The notes: generated by a model from the sequence alone, not told the origin. A stretch of DNA of 64,000 nt from Actinocorallia sp039871655 (GCF_039871655.1 NZ_JBDPLZ010000010.1:62001-126000), one strand, 5' to 3'. Counted from the first letter of the stretch, positions 7,195-16,486 are shown. Translations and numbers: made by a program.

Positions 7195-10100
7195 ATGGCG
7201 GTGTTCCATTTTGACCTGAGACATCTCGACACGGCCGATGGCCTGGAGGCGGAGGTACTCGGTGTCTCCGCCACGCTCCAACGCCATGACGAGGCCGGCC
7301 TGGCGGCTGCGGCGGCGGGCAACGCCGCTCTCGCGGCGCTGCCGGACCCGGCCCTCCAGGCGTTCACGCACTTCGCCGAGCTGCCCGACGAGCACTTCGC
7401 GACGCCCGCCGTGAGGTTCGTCCGGGTGATCCGGCCGGCGGAGCCGGGAGTGCACCTGCCCGAGGTCAAGCTGATGGCCCTCAACCTCCCCGAGGGACAC
7501 CTGCGAGCGTTCTACGCCAAGCGCCTCGAACTGGCCCGGCAGCCGGTCGACAGGCTGCGTTCCCTCTACAGGGCCTCGCTCGTCGACCGTCCTCGACTGC
7601 ATTCGCCCAAGCTCGCCTCGCTCGGGCTCTCGGAGCTTCCCGACGACCCTGAGCAGGCCGTCGACGTGCTCGTCGCGGCCCAGAACCTCGTCACGCTGCT
7701 CGACACCGCGGGCGCTCTCGTCATGTATCACCCCGATCTGGCGAACACGCAGACCTACACCGCGACGATCGTCCTGAACGACCACGTCCTGCCGGACCCC
7801 GAAGTCGACCCGGCGCAGTACAACGCGATGCAGACGCTCGCGCAGGCGATCGCCGCGAAGCCGACCTGGGCGCCGGTCGTGCGCTGCACCGACAAGACCG
7901 GGGCACCGCTGTCGGCCGGGTACGACCTGCAGGATGGCAGCGGCGGCTTCAGCACCGGCCAGCCGCTCTACACCTACAGCCTCGACCCGTCCGTCGAGGC
8001 CGCCGCGACGCCCTGTACGGGCGGGGCGCGCAGGACGGCCTTCGACGACACCCGCCTCGTCGGCAAGACCTGGTCGGCGGCCCCGGGGACGAGCGTCATC
8101 GAGCAGCCCCCGGGGGGCTCCGGCGCACAAGCCGGCGACATCGCGGCCAAATGGACGGTCACCGAGCGGACCGATCACCACGGTGTCTCGGTCGACCCCG
8201 GCTCGATCGTCGTCGACGACAAGGGCACCTTCTCGATCGACGCCTCGAACAGCTACCTGCGGACGCTGTACGCCGGCTACCGGCTGCTCGACAGCGCCGG
8301 CAAGCCGATCGGCGACAAGCAACTCCTGTACTCGATCTCCGCGACCAACACGATCATGGGTATACCGACGCCGACGGATCCCACCCCACTGCGGCTGCCG
8401 CTGGGCGAGGCGAGCGGTGTGGAGCTGTACTTCGGCAGCCTCGGCATGACCGAATGGGACCCCGACGTCAGCTCGCGCGGAGCCCTGCTCACAGGGCTGT
8501 GGCAGTACGGCGTTCCGACCGTGTTCCTGATCGCCGGCGCCATGGTCACCAACAGCAAGCTGTTCAACGAGATCGTCAATGACGCCGACCTGCTCGCCGC
8601 GACCCTCGGCGTCGGCTTCGGCATCGTGGGCGGCGGCGTGGCGACCGCGGCGGCGCTGACGAACACCAAGAAGATCCTGACGGCCTGCGCCGACGCGATA
8701 CTCACGCTGATCGTGCAGAAGGGACTCGAGAAGCTCGGCACCTGGTTGCTCAAACAGGTCGGCAGCGGTGCGCTGACGTCGGCGTTCGGCCCGGTCGGCT
8801 GGGTGCTGAAGCTGGCGGCCGCGGGCCTGAACGTCGAGCAGATGGCGGTCACGACCGGTGAGGTGGCCTCGTCTCCCGCGTGCATCAACGTCACCGCCAA
8901 ACGCGCGATCGACGTGACGCTGACGCTCCACCCCGATCCCGCGCACGGCGAGAGCGGACGTCCCGAGACCGCCGTGTGGCCGTCGATCGCGACCGAGTAC
9001 GTCGCGACCCTCCAGTACAAGGACGGGACGAGTTTCCGGCTCCGGGGCGAGTTGCCCGCCGAGACGAGTAGCACGCCGCTTCCGCTCACCTTCTCCGACG
9101 TCCCGGCCGGCGGGCTCCTCCGGATCCTCGTCGGCGTCTACAGCGCGAGCGGCTGGCTGGCGGGCTCGTGGCAGAGCGACTGGCGCACCGCGACGCCGAC
9201 GTCGGGAACGACGCTCGCCTTCGGCGACGAGAACATCAAGGAGAACCTGGTACCGCTCGCACCGGACACCCAGTACGTGTTCAAGGAGCGGATCGCCTTC
9301 GACGGCCGCGCCTTCACCTGGACGGCGGGGGGCTCGCCGCCGAAGACGCCCCTGACCTCGATGGCCTGTGGTGGCGGCGGGACACTGTGCGAACTGGTCG
9401 GGATCACCGTCAACAACAGCGCGTTCCAGGTCGGGTACGCCTGGCGCGCGTCGGGCCAGAGCCTGCCGCCCGACGACCCGACCGCGCCGCCGTCGAACGC
9501 GCAGCTCTACGCCCTCCAGAACCTGTCGGTGCTCGCCGCCCCGGGATCGGCGCTGAAGTGCTCGGGCATCGGGCTGACCGACCGTCCGGGGATCGCGTAC
9601 ACACCCACGCCGTCGCACGACGGCACCGGGATCGACCAGGCGAACTTCGTGATCGATCCGCGGGGCGGAGGGATGAACCTGCGGCAGGTCACGCTCGGCG
9701 ACAAGCACACGACGTTCGGGCTCGAGGACCCCGGGCAGATGAGCTGGGGCTCCCTGCCGTTGGAGAACATCGACGCCGCGGCGATCCACTCCGACGACGC
9801 GGTGGTGGCGTGTTCGTGGCAGGACCACAAACTGATGCTGCTGGACCTGCCGGCTTCGCCCTCGCCCGACGGACAGGCGCCGATCGCGCTGATGGTCTCC
9901 GGTGAGGGGCTGCGCCAGGGGCTCATGCAGGGCCCGCGTGCGCTGTCGGTCGCCCCGGACGGACGGATCCTCGTGCTGGAGACGATCGGCCGGCGGGTGC
10001 AGGCGTTCGACACGAAGGGCAACGGCGTGCCGAGCTTCACGCCCTGGCCGGCCCTGCTCACGCTCGACACGGCGGCGATCGCCGACGAGCTCACCGCGGG

Positions 10101-11070
10101 CAGGATCCCGGAGGTGATCCAGTCCGCCTTCGCCTCGGCCGGGCTGACGGCCGTCGGCTCCCTCGACTCCTCGTTCGCCGCCCGGCTCGACACCGGCGTC
10201 TTCCAACCGGAGGACGATCCGCTGATCCAGGCTCTCTCCGAGCAGGGCGTGCTGCTCTCCTACGATCCCGACGACATGACCGACCCGTCGGCCAGCGCCC
10301 AGATCGAGGTCGTGCGGGCGGGCTCGGCGTGGACGGTCACCGATCCGCGCGGGTTCGCGTGGGGGATCTCCGCCGGTGACGGTCGGCTCGAGATCGACCG
10401 GCGCCTGACGAAGGTGCAGATCACGACCGAGAAGGCCGGGCAGCAGTGGCTCGTGGTCGATCAGGCGGTCTTCGCGGCCTGGCGCCTGAGTGCGTCCAGC
10501 GGTGCGCCCGGGACGACGGAGGTCCGCTCGTGCGTGACGTTCTTCCCGCTGCGGCCGGCGCGTACCGGCACGATCACCTACCTCGACATGGCGGTCGAGG
10601 CGCAGGGGCACGTGTACGTCCTGGGCCACCGGGACGAAGGTTCGCAGGCCGCGGACTACTTCCTTGACATCTACGGGCCGGACGGCACGTTCGTCGTCCG
10701 GACCCCGGACCCGAGCGTCACCTCGTCGCCCCAGAACGTGGTCGCCGGCCGGATCGCGGTCGACATCTGGCGCAACCTCTACGCGCTCACGTACGAGACG
10801 ATGCAGGCGCCCTGCCCGCAGCCGGGGCTCGCGCACTGGACCCCGACGCCTCCGCTCTTCACGCTCCCGCTGTCCGCCCAGCCGGACTTCGTCCAGAAGA
10901 ACATCGGTGCCGTCGTCCAGGACTTCGCCTCGCAGGGCGTGAAGTTGTCGAACCGGGCGCTGATCGGGGTCGACGACCCCAACGGGGCCTGGCAGGTCAA
11001 GGACGGCACGAGCATCTACCACGTCTACCGCAGCGGTGGCGGCCTGCAGGTCTACACCGTCCCGGCCTGA
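7195..11070 (+). CDS. Large protein of unknown function with hydrophobic core and NHL-like repeats
   Basis: I do not recognise this 1291-aa protein as a named family. No signal peptide is visible. From about residue 425 to 555 there is a glycine- and alanine-rich hydrophobic region (for example YGVPTVFLIAGAMV near 437 and LGVGFGIVGGGVATAAAL near 470) that could be membrane-inserting or pore-forming. Near 904-945 and 1125-1165 there are NHL-like beta-propeller motifs (GPRALSVAPDGRILVLE; MAVEAQGHVYVLG). Two copies of a roughly 70-residue module lie at about 989-1071 and 1220-1291; three more copies are in the pentapeptide protein at 12746. AGGAGG lies 4 bases before the ATG. It is followed after 14 bp by the BPI-like gene. 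The cassette may encode a surface or toxin-like complex, which is only a suggestion. Confidence 0.85.
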   Translation: MAVFHFDLRHLDTADGLEAEVLGVSATLQRHDEAGLAAAAAGNAALAALPDPALQAFTHFAELPDEHFATPAVRFVRVIRPAEPGVHLPEVKLMALNLPEGHLRAFYAKRLELARQPVDRLRSLYRASLVDRPRLHSPKLASLGLSELPDDPEQAVDVLVAAQNLVTLLDTAGALVMYHPDLANTQTYTATIVLNDHVLPDPEVDPAQYNAMQTLAQAIAAKPTWAPVVRCTDKTGAPLSAGYDLQDGSGGFSTGQPLYTYSLDPSVEAAATPCTGGARRTAFDDTRLVGKTWSAAPGTSVIEQPPGGSGAQAGDIAAKWTVTERTDHHGVSVDPGSIVVDDKGTFSIDASNSYLRTLYAGYRLLDSAGKPIGDKQLLYSISATNTIMGIPTPTDPTPLRLPLGEASGVELYFGSLGMTEWDPDVSSRGALLTGLWQYGVPTVFLIAGAMVTNSKLFNEIVNDADLLAATLGVGFGIVGGGVATAAALTNTKKILTACADAILTLIVQKGLEKLGTWLLKQVGSGALTSAFGPVGWVLKLAAAGLNVEQMAVTTGEVASSPACINVTAKRAIDVTLTLHPDPAHGESGRPETAVWPSIATEYVATLQYKDGTSFRLRGELPAETSSTPLPLTFSDVPAGGLLRILVGVYSASGWLAGSWQSDWRTATPTSGTTLAFGDENIKENLVPLAPDTQYVFKERIAFDGRAFTWTAGGSPPKTPLTSMACGGGGTLCELVGITVNNSAFQVGYAWRASGQSLPPDDPTAPPSNAQLYALQNLSVLAAPGSALKCSGIGLTDRPGIAYTPTPSHDGTGIDQANFVIDPRGGGMNLRQVTLGDKHTTFGLEDPGQMSWGSLPLENIDAAAIHSDDAVVACSWQDHKLMLLDLPASPSPDGQAPIALMVSGEGLRQGLMQGPRALSVAPDGRILVLETIGRRVQAFDTKGNGVPSFTPWPALLTLDTAAIADELTAGRIPEVIQSAFASAGLTAVGSLDSSFAARLDTGVFQPEDDPLIQALSEQGVLLSYDPDDMTDPSASAQIEVVRAGSAWTVTDPRGFAWGISAGDGRLEIDRRLTKVQITTEKAGQQWLVVDQAVFAAWRLSASSGAPGTTEVRSCVTFFPLRPARTGTITYLDMAVEAQGHVYVLGHRDEGSQAADYFLDIYGPDGTFVVRTPDPSVTSSPQNVVAGRIAVDIWRNLYALTYETMQAPCPQPGLAHWTPTPPLFTLPLSAQPDFVQKNIGAVVQDFASQGVKLSNRALIGVDDPNGAWQVKDGTSIYHVYRSGGGLQVYTVPA
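10159..10407 (+). repeat. Shared protein module, copy A (in 7195 protein)
   Basis: Encodes SLDSSFAARLDTG ... ALSEQGVLLSYD ... GSAWTVTDPRGF ... RLEIDRRL. Pattern: L-x3-FAxxLD, then a short helix, GV-x-LS, a central W with D-P, and a final L-x-V/I strand. Confidence 0.6.
10852..11067 (+). repeat. Shared protein module, copy B (C-terminus of 7195 protein)
   Basis: Encodes PLFTLPLSAQPDF ... FASQGVKLSNRA ... GAWQVKDGTSIYHVY ... GGLQVYTVPA. Same order of motifs as copies A and C. Confidence 0.6.
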
Positions 11071-11084
11071 TCCTCGGGAGAGTC

Positions 11085-12749
11085 ATGCAAGCGCTTTCAC
11101 TGGCCATCGGACCGGCGGGCATCAATTACTTCGCGCAGCGGCTCGTCGTCCAGCAGATGGCGAAGACGCTCGCCGGTGTGCAGCCGCCGAACCGTACGAT
11201 CCCGATCCCGAATTTCTCAAGTCTCGGGTTCGGATACTCCGACAGTTACTCGAAAATCTCGATCGTGCTTTCGAACGGGACTCTTTCGGGCTTCAATCCG
11301 GGCTACCGGCAGGTCACCCAGAAGGGCGGCGGTCAGTTCGATCTGACCCTGCTGGCGCAGACGTTCACCGCCAAATACGGGTGGCACGAGACCTATGATG
11401 ACTACTCCTGCATAACCTCCGGTGAATTCCCGAGCTGTCAAAGGTACAGTAACCAGCAAAAGAATTTCCCGTACGCCCCGGGATTCGGGAGTCTCACCAC
11501 CGTCGTGACTCTCGGCTTTCAATACGACAAGACGAACAACACCTACGACATCGTCGTGGTGGGCACTCCGGCCGTGACCACCGGCGGCACCAGCGCGAAC
11601 ATCCCGGGCGGGAGCATCATCCAGAACGAGGACGCCGGCTGCTTCACCTCGCATGTCAGCGATGCGACCGCGGCGTCAGTGGCCTCCATCGACTTCGCGA
11701 CGCCCATCTCGACGATCTTCACACCGCTGATCAAGTCGATCGCCGCCAGCGGCCACCTGACGGACGACATCACCTACGACTTCGCGATCGGCGACTCCGG
11801 GCTCTATTTCCCCGGCGATCGCGGCCTGGCCATCGGCATCACCGGCAGCGTCACCTACAAGGGCGCTCCCTATCCCGGTACGCCGCCGGTCGGGCTCCCC
11901 GTACCGCCGCCGCCGACCGACGCGCACCATCTGCAGCTGTACGTCTCGAACTACGAGCTGGACGCGCTCTACTGGGCCTTCTGCCAGGACGGTCGGCTCG
12001 CGGTGACCGTCCATGCCTCGGACCTTCCCGACCCCGAGGTCCTCCACTGCAAGACCTATGTCTCCTTGATCAAGGCGTTCAAGCCCTACGCCGCGTTCGC
12101 GATGCGGGCCGACGTCGTGCCCAGGCAGGCACCGAAGGTCGCCTTCCAGAAGGTGTGGGTGCTCACCGAGACGGTCATGGAAACGCTGAAGAACCAACTG
12201 CCGTCGACCGTCTACACGCTGCTCGACGGCTTGGAGGGAAACGCCTATGCGGCCCAGGCCGCGTTCGAGCAGGACCTCCAGGACGCCACGATCGACCGGC
12301 AGTACTGGCAGGCGATAGAGCGCGCGGCATACGCCTCGGGCATGGTGATGACAGAGGACCTGCAGTTCACGCTGACGATCCTCAACGGCGCCACGTCCCA
12401 GCCGGACATCGTGTTCGACCTCGTCCGGACCGACATCCTGCAGAACCTCGGGCTCGGCGTACACCAGGGGTCCGGGTCGCCGTCCCAGACGCTGACCTTC
12501 GACTTCGTGCACGCGGACTACAAGGCGACATTCGTCTCCTCGACGGTCCCGAACTTCGACGGCGCCGGCTTCGGCGAGCAGATCTGGCCCATCGCCGGGG
12601 AGCCGTCCTATGACAAAGAGCTGGCCGCGATCGGTCGCATCGGGTCACCACTGCCGATCATGTCCGGTTTCCAGTTCCTGTTCGAGGACGCCGAGCTCAG
12701 CATCCAGGAGGGTTTCGTCTCGATCCTCGCGAAAATGACCTACACATGA
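11085..12749 (+). CDS. BPI/TULIP-fold-like protein
   Basis: A 554-aa protein whose segments match the pattern of the animal BPI/LBP/CETP (TULIP) lipid-binding fold. The N-terminal half has GTLSGFNPGYRQVT and GGGQFDLTLLAQ. The middle has VSNYELDALYWAFCQDGRL, like the family's SDY..N...WA....G.L signature. The C-terminus ends ELSIQEGFVSILAKMTYT, like the BPI closing strand. These are visual matches; a structure prediction would settle it. TULIP proteins bind lipids in a long hydrophobic tube, and bacterial TULIP members include the P47/OrfX proteins of clostridial toxin loci. It starts 14 bp after the 1291-aa gene and overlaps the pentapeptide gene by 4 bp (ATGA), so the three form one operon. 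Its 5' third is less GC-rich than its neighbours. Confidence 0.75.
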   Translation: MQALSLAIGPAGINYFAQRLVVQQMAKTLAGVQPPNRTIPIPNFSSLGFGYSDSYSKISIVLSNGTLSGFNPGYRQVTQKGGGQFDLTLLAQTFTAKYGWHETYDDYSCITSGEFPSCQRYSNQQKNFPYAPGFGSLTTVVTLGFQYDKTNNTYDIVVVGTPAVTTGGTSANIPGGSIIQNEDAGCFTSHVSDATAASVASIDFATPISTIFTPLIKSIAASGHLTDDITYDFAIGDSGLYFPGDRGLAIGITGSVTYKGAPYPGTPPVGLPVPPPPTDAHHLQLYVSNYELDALYWAFCQDGRLAVTVHASDLPDPEVLHCKTYVSLIKAFKPYAAFAMRADVVPRQAPKVAFQKVWVLTETVMETLKNQLPSTVYTLLDGLEGNAYAAQAAFEQDLQDATIDRQYWQAIERAAYASGMVMTEDLQFTLTILNGATSQPDIVFDLVRTDILQNLGLGVHQGSGSPSQTLTFDFVHADYKATFVSSTVPNFDGAGFGEQIWPIAGEPSYDKELAAIGRIGSPLPIMSGFQFLFEDAELSIQEGFVSILAKMTYT

Positions 12750-15067
12750 GCAGTCCGATCGGGCGGTTCGCCGGCAAGGTCGCCTTCGGGTCGCAGGTGG
12801 AGGGCGCGCCGATGCGATATCTGACGACGCTCACGTACAAGCGGCCGGGGGAAGACCTGACGCCGCTGTACGTCCCCGGGATGGCAGCCAAAACGATGAC
12901 GGCCACCGAACGGTGCATTCTTTACGCCCGTGAGGACGGAACGATCGCGCTGCAACTCGGAGGTCTGCTGTGGGTCGCGTTCGACGAGGATCTCGGCTGG
13001 CTCACGACGACCTGTGACCCGATGGCCGCGGCGTCGCTGACGCTCAGCGGCTCGCCTTCGGGCCGGTGCTGGAAGGTCGCCACCAAAAGCGGACCGTCCA
13101 CCGTGTTCTACACGGTAGGCGGTGTGGCCCCACTGCTGACGATCAATGGAGGCGAGGGCTCCTCCGAGACGTTCGCGCCCACCGTCCTCACCCCATCGCT
13201 CGCCGCGATCGCACTGGCGAAGTCCTGCCCGAACGCTGATCTGGCCGACGTCGACCTGCGGGGCGCCGCTCTCGACGGCATCGATCTGAGCTCCGCCTCG
13301 CTGGCCCGCACGCGGCTCGACGGCGCGTCGCTGACGGCATGTGCCCTCAACGGTGCGGTGTTCGACGGGGCCGCTCTCGGGTCGGCCAGGCTCGACGGAT
13401 CGGCGCTCGATTCGGCGACGTTCGTCGGCGCGACGCTGACCGGATCCGCATGGGGCGCGCCGAAGTCGGCCAGGGGCATCGTGCTGACGAACTGCCACGC
13501 CGGCGGGGCCGTGCTCGGCGGGCAGCCGACGCCGCTCGACTGCACCGGGGCGACCTTGTCGGGCGGCGACTTCCGCGCTGCGGACCTCCGCGGTCTGTTG
13601 CTGTCCGGCGCGGCGGCGGGGGGCGCGTTGTTGAGCGGCTGCCATCTCGACGGCGCGGTGCTCGACGGGGCGGACCTCACCGGCGCGATCGCCGCTGGCG
13701 CGACGCTGACCTTCGCATCACTGCAGGGAGCGGACGCGCAAGGATCATCGTTCGCGCACGCGGACCTGTCCAACGCCGACCTCACTCGGGCGAGGATGGG
13801 CGCGAAGGCATGGTTGTTCGCGCTGGACAGGTCGTTCGCGGCGGAGCTGGACACCAGGCCTTACGCCCAGCCCGATCTCGTCGCGGCGTTCGCGGCCAAG
13901 GGGGTGAAGATCTCGTCCGAGGACCCGGTGAGGGTCGTGAGCGCGGGTCGGCGCTGGCAGCTCGCCGACCCCCACGGGCCGTATGACCTGCTGCTCGACC
14001 AGCCGCAGGCGATCGACGTGTTCTCCGTGAGCGCCAACCGGCGACCTGCCGTCCTGCGACGGGCCACGTGCCTTCAGACCAGGGCCTCCGGTGCGGACCT
14101 CTCGGGCGCGGACCTGCGCGGAGTGCTCTGGTACGCCAAGCCGGCGACGTTCGACCACACCGACCTGACGGACGCGGCGCTCACCGGCGCGTATCTGGCC
14201 GGGACGGACTTCACCCAGGCCTACCTGACCGGAACGGACCTGAGCGGTACGGTGCTCGTCCAGTCGACGCTGCGCGGGTGCGTCGTCAGCCCCGGCTCTT
14301 CGGGGCGTGTGCTCTCGTTGGAAGGCGCGCTGCTGCACGGCGCGGACTTCACCGGCACGAAGCTGCCCGGAGCCCTGCTCGTCGACGCCGCCGTCGCCTC
14401 ACAGCGCGGCGTGCCGCTGTTCGGCCTGCCGTTGTCCGCCCGCCCGCAGCTCACCCCTGCCGGGCTGCCGGAGCTCGCGCCGCTGTTCGCGCAGGCGGAG
14501 CGACCGCTGGGGAGCACCCCTACGATCACCCAGGTGCAGCAGTGGCTGCTCGACGACTCCGAGAATACCGACCCCGGCATGCCGGCCGCCTACCGTGTGC
14601 GGCCGGTGGGCGGCCGCCTCGAGGTCTACGACACCGCGGGCGGAGGGATGTTGTTCCCTCTGCCGATGAGCATGGCCGCGCTCTTCTCCGGTCCGACCGC
14701 CCCGCAGGCACTCGTCAACGCGTTCGCGCAGAGCGGCCCGTACACCCTCGCTCCGAACGCCCCGATCACGGCGCAGCCCTACTGGGAGATCGGAGTCGGC
14801 TCCGACGCGCCCGCGACCGGTATCGCGACCTACGAACGACTGCGCGTGTTCGCCGACGCGGACGCGCTGCCGGTCTACGGCGTGGTCCTCGTGACGCCGC
14901 ACGGCTGGCCGACGCTGACCGACGGACTCGCGTTCGGACCGACCGTCGCCCTGCAGGCGGCGCTGACCCCGCAATCGATCGGCCCCAACGGCACCCCCCG
15001 CGAGTGGAGCGACCGGGGCCTGATCACTTTCGAGCAGCTTCTCACGGCCCCGGCCGGCCAGCCCTGA
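12746..15067 (+). CDS. Pentapeptide-repeat protein with three shared modules
   Basis: A 773-aa protein. After a roughly 150-residue N-terminal domain, residues 155-355 and 445-545 are pentapeptide repeats of the A(D/N)LXX type (for example ADVDLRGAALDGIDLSSASL), which fold as a right-handed quadrilateral beta helix. The two blocks are separated and followed by three copies of the module shared with the 1291-aa protein (about 359-427, 557-629 and 636-702). No transmembrane segment or signal peptide is apparent. Pentapeptide proteins can mimic DNA (gyrase protection) or act as structural scaffolds; the extra modules argue for the latter here. It is the last gene of the operon. After the stop, a weak hairpin TGCCGA/TCGGCA lies at 15086-15103. 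Confidence 0.85.
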   Translation: MSSPIGRFAGKVAFGSQVEGAPMRYLTTLTYKRPGEDLTPLYVPGMAAKTMTATERCILYAREDGTIALQLGGLLWVAFDEDLGWLTTTCDPMAAASLTLSGSPSGRCWKVATKSGPSTVFYTVGGVAPLLTINGGEGSSETFAPTVLTPSLAAIALAKSCPNADLADVDLRGAALDGIDLSSASLARTRLDGASLTACALNGAVFDGAALGSARLDGSALDSATFVGATLTGSAWGAPKSARGIVLTNCHAGGAVLGGQPTPLDCTGATLSGGDFRAADLRGLLLSGAAAGGALLSGCHLDGAVLDGADLTGAIAAGATLTFASLQGADAQGSSFAHADLSNADLTRARMGAKAWLFALDRSFAAELDTRPYAQPDLVAAFAAKGVKISSEDPVRVVSAGRRWQLADPHGPYDLLLDQPQAIDVFSVSANRRPAVLRRATCLQTRASGADLSGADLRGVLWYAKPATFDHTDLTDAALTGAYLAGTDFTQAYLTGTDLSGTVLVQSTLRGCVVSPGSSGRVLSLEGALLHGADFTGTKLPGALLVDAAVASQRGVPLFGLPLSARPQLTPAGLPELAPLFAQAERPLGSTPTITQVQQWLLDDSENTDPGMPAAYRVRPVGGRLEVYDTAGGGMLFPLPMSMAALFSGPTAPQALVNAFAQSGPYTLAPNAPITAQPYWEIGVGSDAPATGIATYERLRVFADADALPVYGVVLVTPHGWPTLTDGLAFGPTVALQAALTPQSIGPNGTPREWSDRGLITFEQLLTAPAGQP
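13820..14026 (+). repeat. Shared protein module, copy C
   Basis: Encodes ALDRSFAAELDTRPY ... FAAKGVKISSED ... GRRWQLADPHGPYDL ... AIDVFS. This is the closest match to copy A, with FAA-x-LDT and W-x3-DP(H/R)G in both. Confidence 0.65.
14414..14632 (+). repeat. Shared protein module, copy D
   Basis: Encodes PLFGLPLSARPQLTP ... APLFAQAERPLGS ... AYRVRPVGGRLEVYD. The opening PLF-x-LPLSA is nearly identical to copy B. Confidence 0.6.
14651..14851 (+). repeat. Shared protein module, copy E
   Basis: Encodes LFPLPMSMAALFSG ... LVNAFAQSGPYTLA ... PYWEIGVGSDAPA ... YERLRVF. The most diverged copy, directly after copy D. Confidence 0.5.
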
Positions 15068-15260
15068 GCGCGATGCCGTCGTTGGTGCCGATCCCGGTCG
15101 GCATTCGGTCCAGCCCGGCGGGCCACCCGCCCGAACGCCGACCGACGACCCCTTCGACTCTGGAGATGCCGCGTCTCCCGCAGAACGCGCCCGACCGGCC
15201 CGGCCAAGACCACGCTTCATGATCACGTCCTTCTCCGCGGGTCAGGTCCTTCCCCAATTA

Positions 15261-15300
15261 ACCTAATGGTAGTAGTTTTAAAAAACTCAAGTCTTTAGGT
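15261..15300. promoter_or_regulatory. Split/degenerate TetR-type operator, site 3
   Basis: An ACCTAATGG left half (15261-15269) and a CTCAAGTCTTTAGGT right half (15286-15300) of the palindrome seen at 2505 and 3291 flank an A/T run. It lies 17 bp before the Rieske oxygenase start. The right half alone fits the palindrome with a degenerate left arm. Confidence 0.55.
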
Positions 15301-15316
15301 TATTGGAGGTGGGTAC

Positions 15317-16486
15317 ATGGCACGGGACGAGCGCAACACCCGCATCGAGCGGCTGCTCGGCCTGCTCCGCGAGGACGACACCGACAAGTGCGACGACGTG
15401 GTGCCGTTCGGGCCGCGGGAGTTCACCGACCCGGAGATCGCGGCGCGGGAGCGGGAGCTGATCTTCGGACGGGTGCCGTCGATCGTCGCGCACTCCTCGG
15501 AGCTGGCCCGGCCCGGCGCCTTCCTGGCGCTCCAGATGCCGCGGAACAAGGTCATCGTCGCGCGCCAGCGCGACGGGGGAGTCAAGGCGTTCGTGAACGC
15601 CTGCCGGCACCGGGGCGCGCAACTGGAGGACCGGCCGTCCGGGCAGTGCCGGATCTTCTCGTGCCCGTACCACCGCTGGTCCTACGACCTGGACGGATCC
15701 CTGCGGACGGTCACCTACGACCACACCTTCGGCGACATCGACAAGACGGCGTCCGGGCTGGTCGAGCTGCCCGTGGAGGAGCGGCACGGGTTCGTCTGGA
15801 TCGTCGACAACGCCGCCGCCTCGATCGACGTCGCCGAGTGGCTCGGCCCCGAGATGGACGCGATCCTCGCCTCCTACCGCATGGACGAGCTGGTCGGCTA
15901 CCGGGCCGAGGGATTCGACGAGCCGGTCAACTGGAAGATCATGCAGGACGCGTTCCTGGACGGCTACCACGTCAAGTTCGCCCACCCGAACACCGCAGGG
16001 AAGATCATCCACACGAACGTGATGGCCGTGGAGGACTACGGGCGGCACGCCCGGTTCCTGTCGCCGCGCAAGAGCATCGACCGGTTCCTGGAGGAGGACC
16101 CCGCAGACCGGGACCTCGGCAGGCATGTCACCGAGTCGCACTTCCTCGGCCCGAACAGCACGCTGCTGCGCCAGCCCGACCACTACCAGCTCCTCACCTT
16201 CCGGCCGCACCCGAGCGACCCGGCCAGGTGCCGGATGGAGATGCGCGTCATGGTCCCGCGCCTGGAGGACTCCGGGCTGGACGAGGCCGCGTGGGAGAAG
16301 CGCTGGGAGAAGAACTGGCAGATCCTCCTGGACGTCCTGCACGCCGAGGACTTCCCGTTGCTGCGGGCCAACCAGGAGGTGCTGGCCAGCGCCGACGCGG
16401 GCGGGATGCTGCTCGGCCGCAACGAGGTGATCAACCAGGTGTTCCACCGCGAGGTGCGCCGGCTCACCGCCCCGGACGAGCCGTGA
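15317..16486 (+). CDS. Rieske non-heme iron oxygenase, large subunit
   Basis: A 389-aa alpha-subunit-type oxygenase. The Rieske 2Fe-2S ligands are Cys96, His98 (CRHRG), Cys116 and His119 (CPYHRW). The mononuclear iron site is His218 and His223 (GYHVKFAH) with Asp339, and Asp211 is the likely electron-bridging residue. Everything needed for catalysis is present. The enzyme would hydroxylate or demethylate a substrate using electrons from a reductase such as the one at 1-869. Length and motifs are compatible with KshA- or VanA-like monooxygenases, but I cannot assign a substrate. A strong GGAGG lies before the ATG. It is followed by a GNAT gene in a GTGA overlap. Confidence 0.9.
   Translation: MARDERNTRIERLLGLLREDDTDKCDDVVPFGPREFTDPEIAARERELIFGRVPSIVAHSSELARPGAFLALQMPRNKVIVARQRDGGVKAFVNACRHRGAQLEDRPSGQCRIFSCPYHRWSYDLDGSLRTVTYDHTFGDIDKTASGLVELPVEERHGFVWIVDNAAASIDVAEWLGPEMDAILASYRMDELVGYRAEGFDEPVNWKIMQDAFLDGYHVKFAHPNTAGKIIHTNVMAVEDYGRHARFLSPRKSIDRFLEEDPADRDLGRHVTESHFLGPNSTLLRQPDHYQLLTFRPHPSDPARCRMEMRVMVPRLEDSGLDEAAWEKRWEKNWQILLDVLHAEDFPLLRANQEVLASADAGGMLLGRNEVINQVFHREVRRLTAPDEP

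Noticed and set aside
7126..11022. Very long open frame on the minus strand opposite the 1291-aa gene
   Set aside because: Rich in Arg, Gly and Val with no domain pattern. It is the GC-driven mirror of the plus-strand gene, which has a perfect ribosome-binding site and operon partners.
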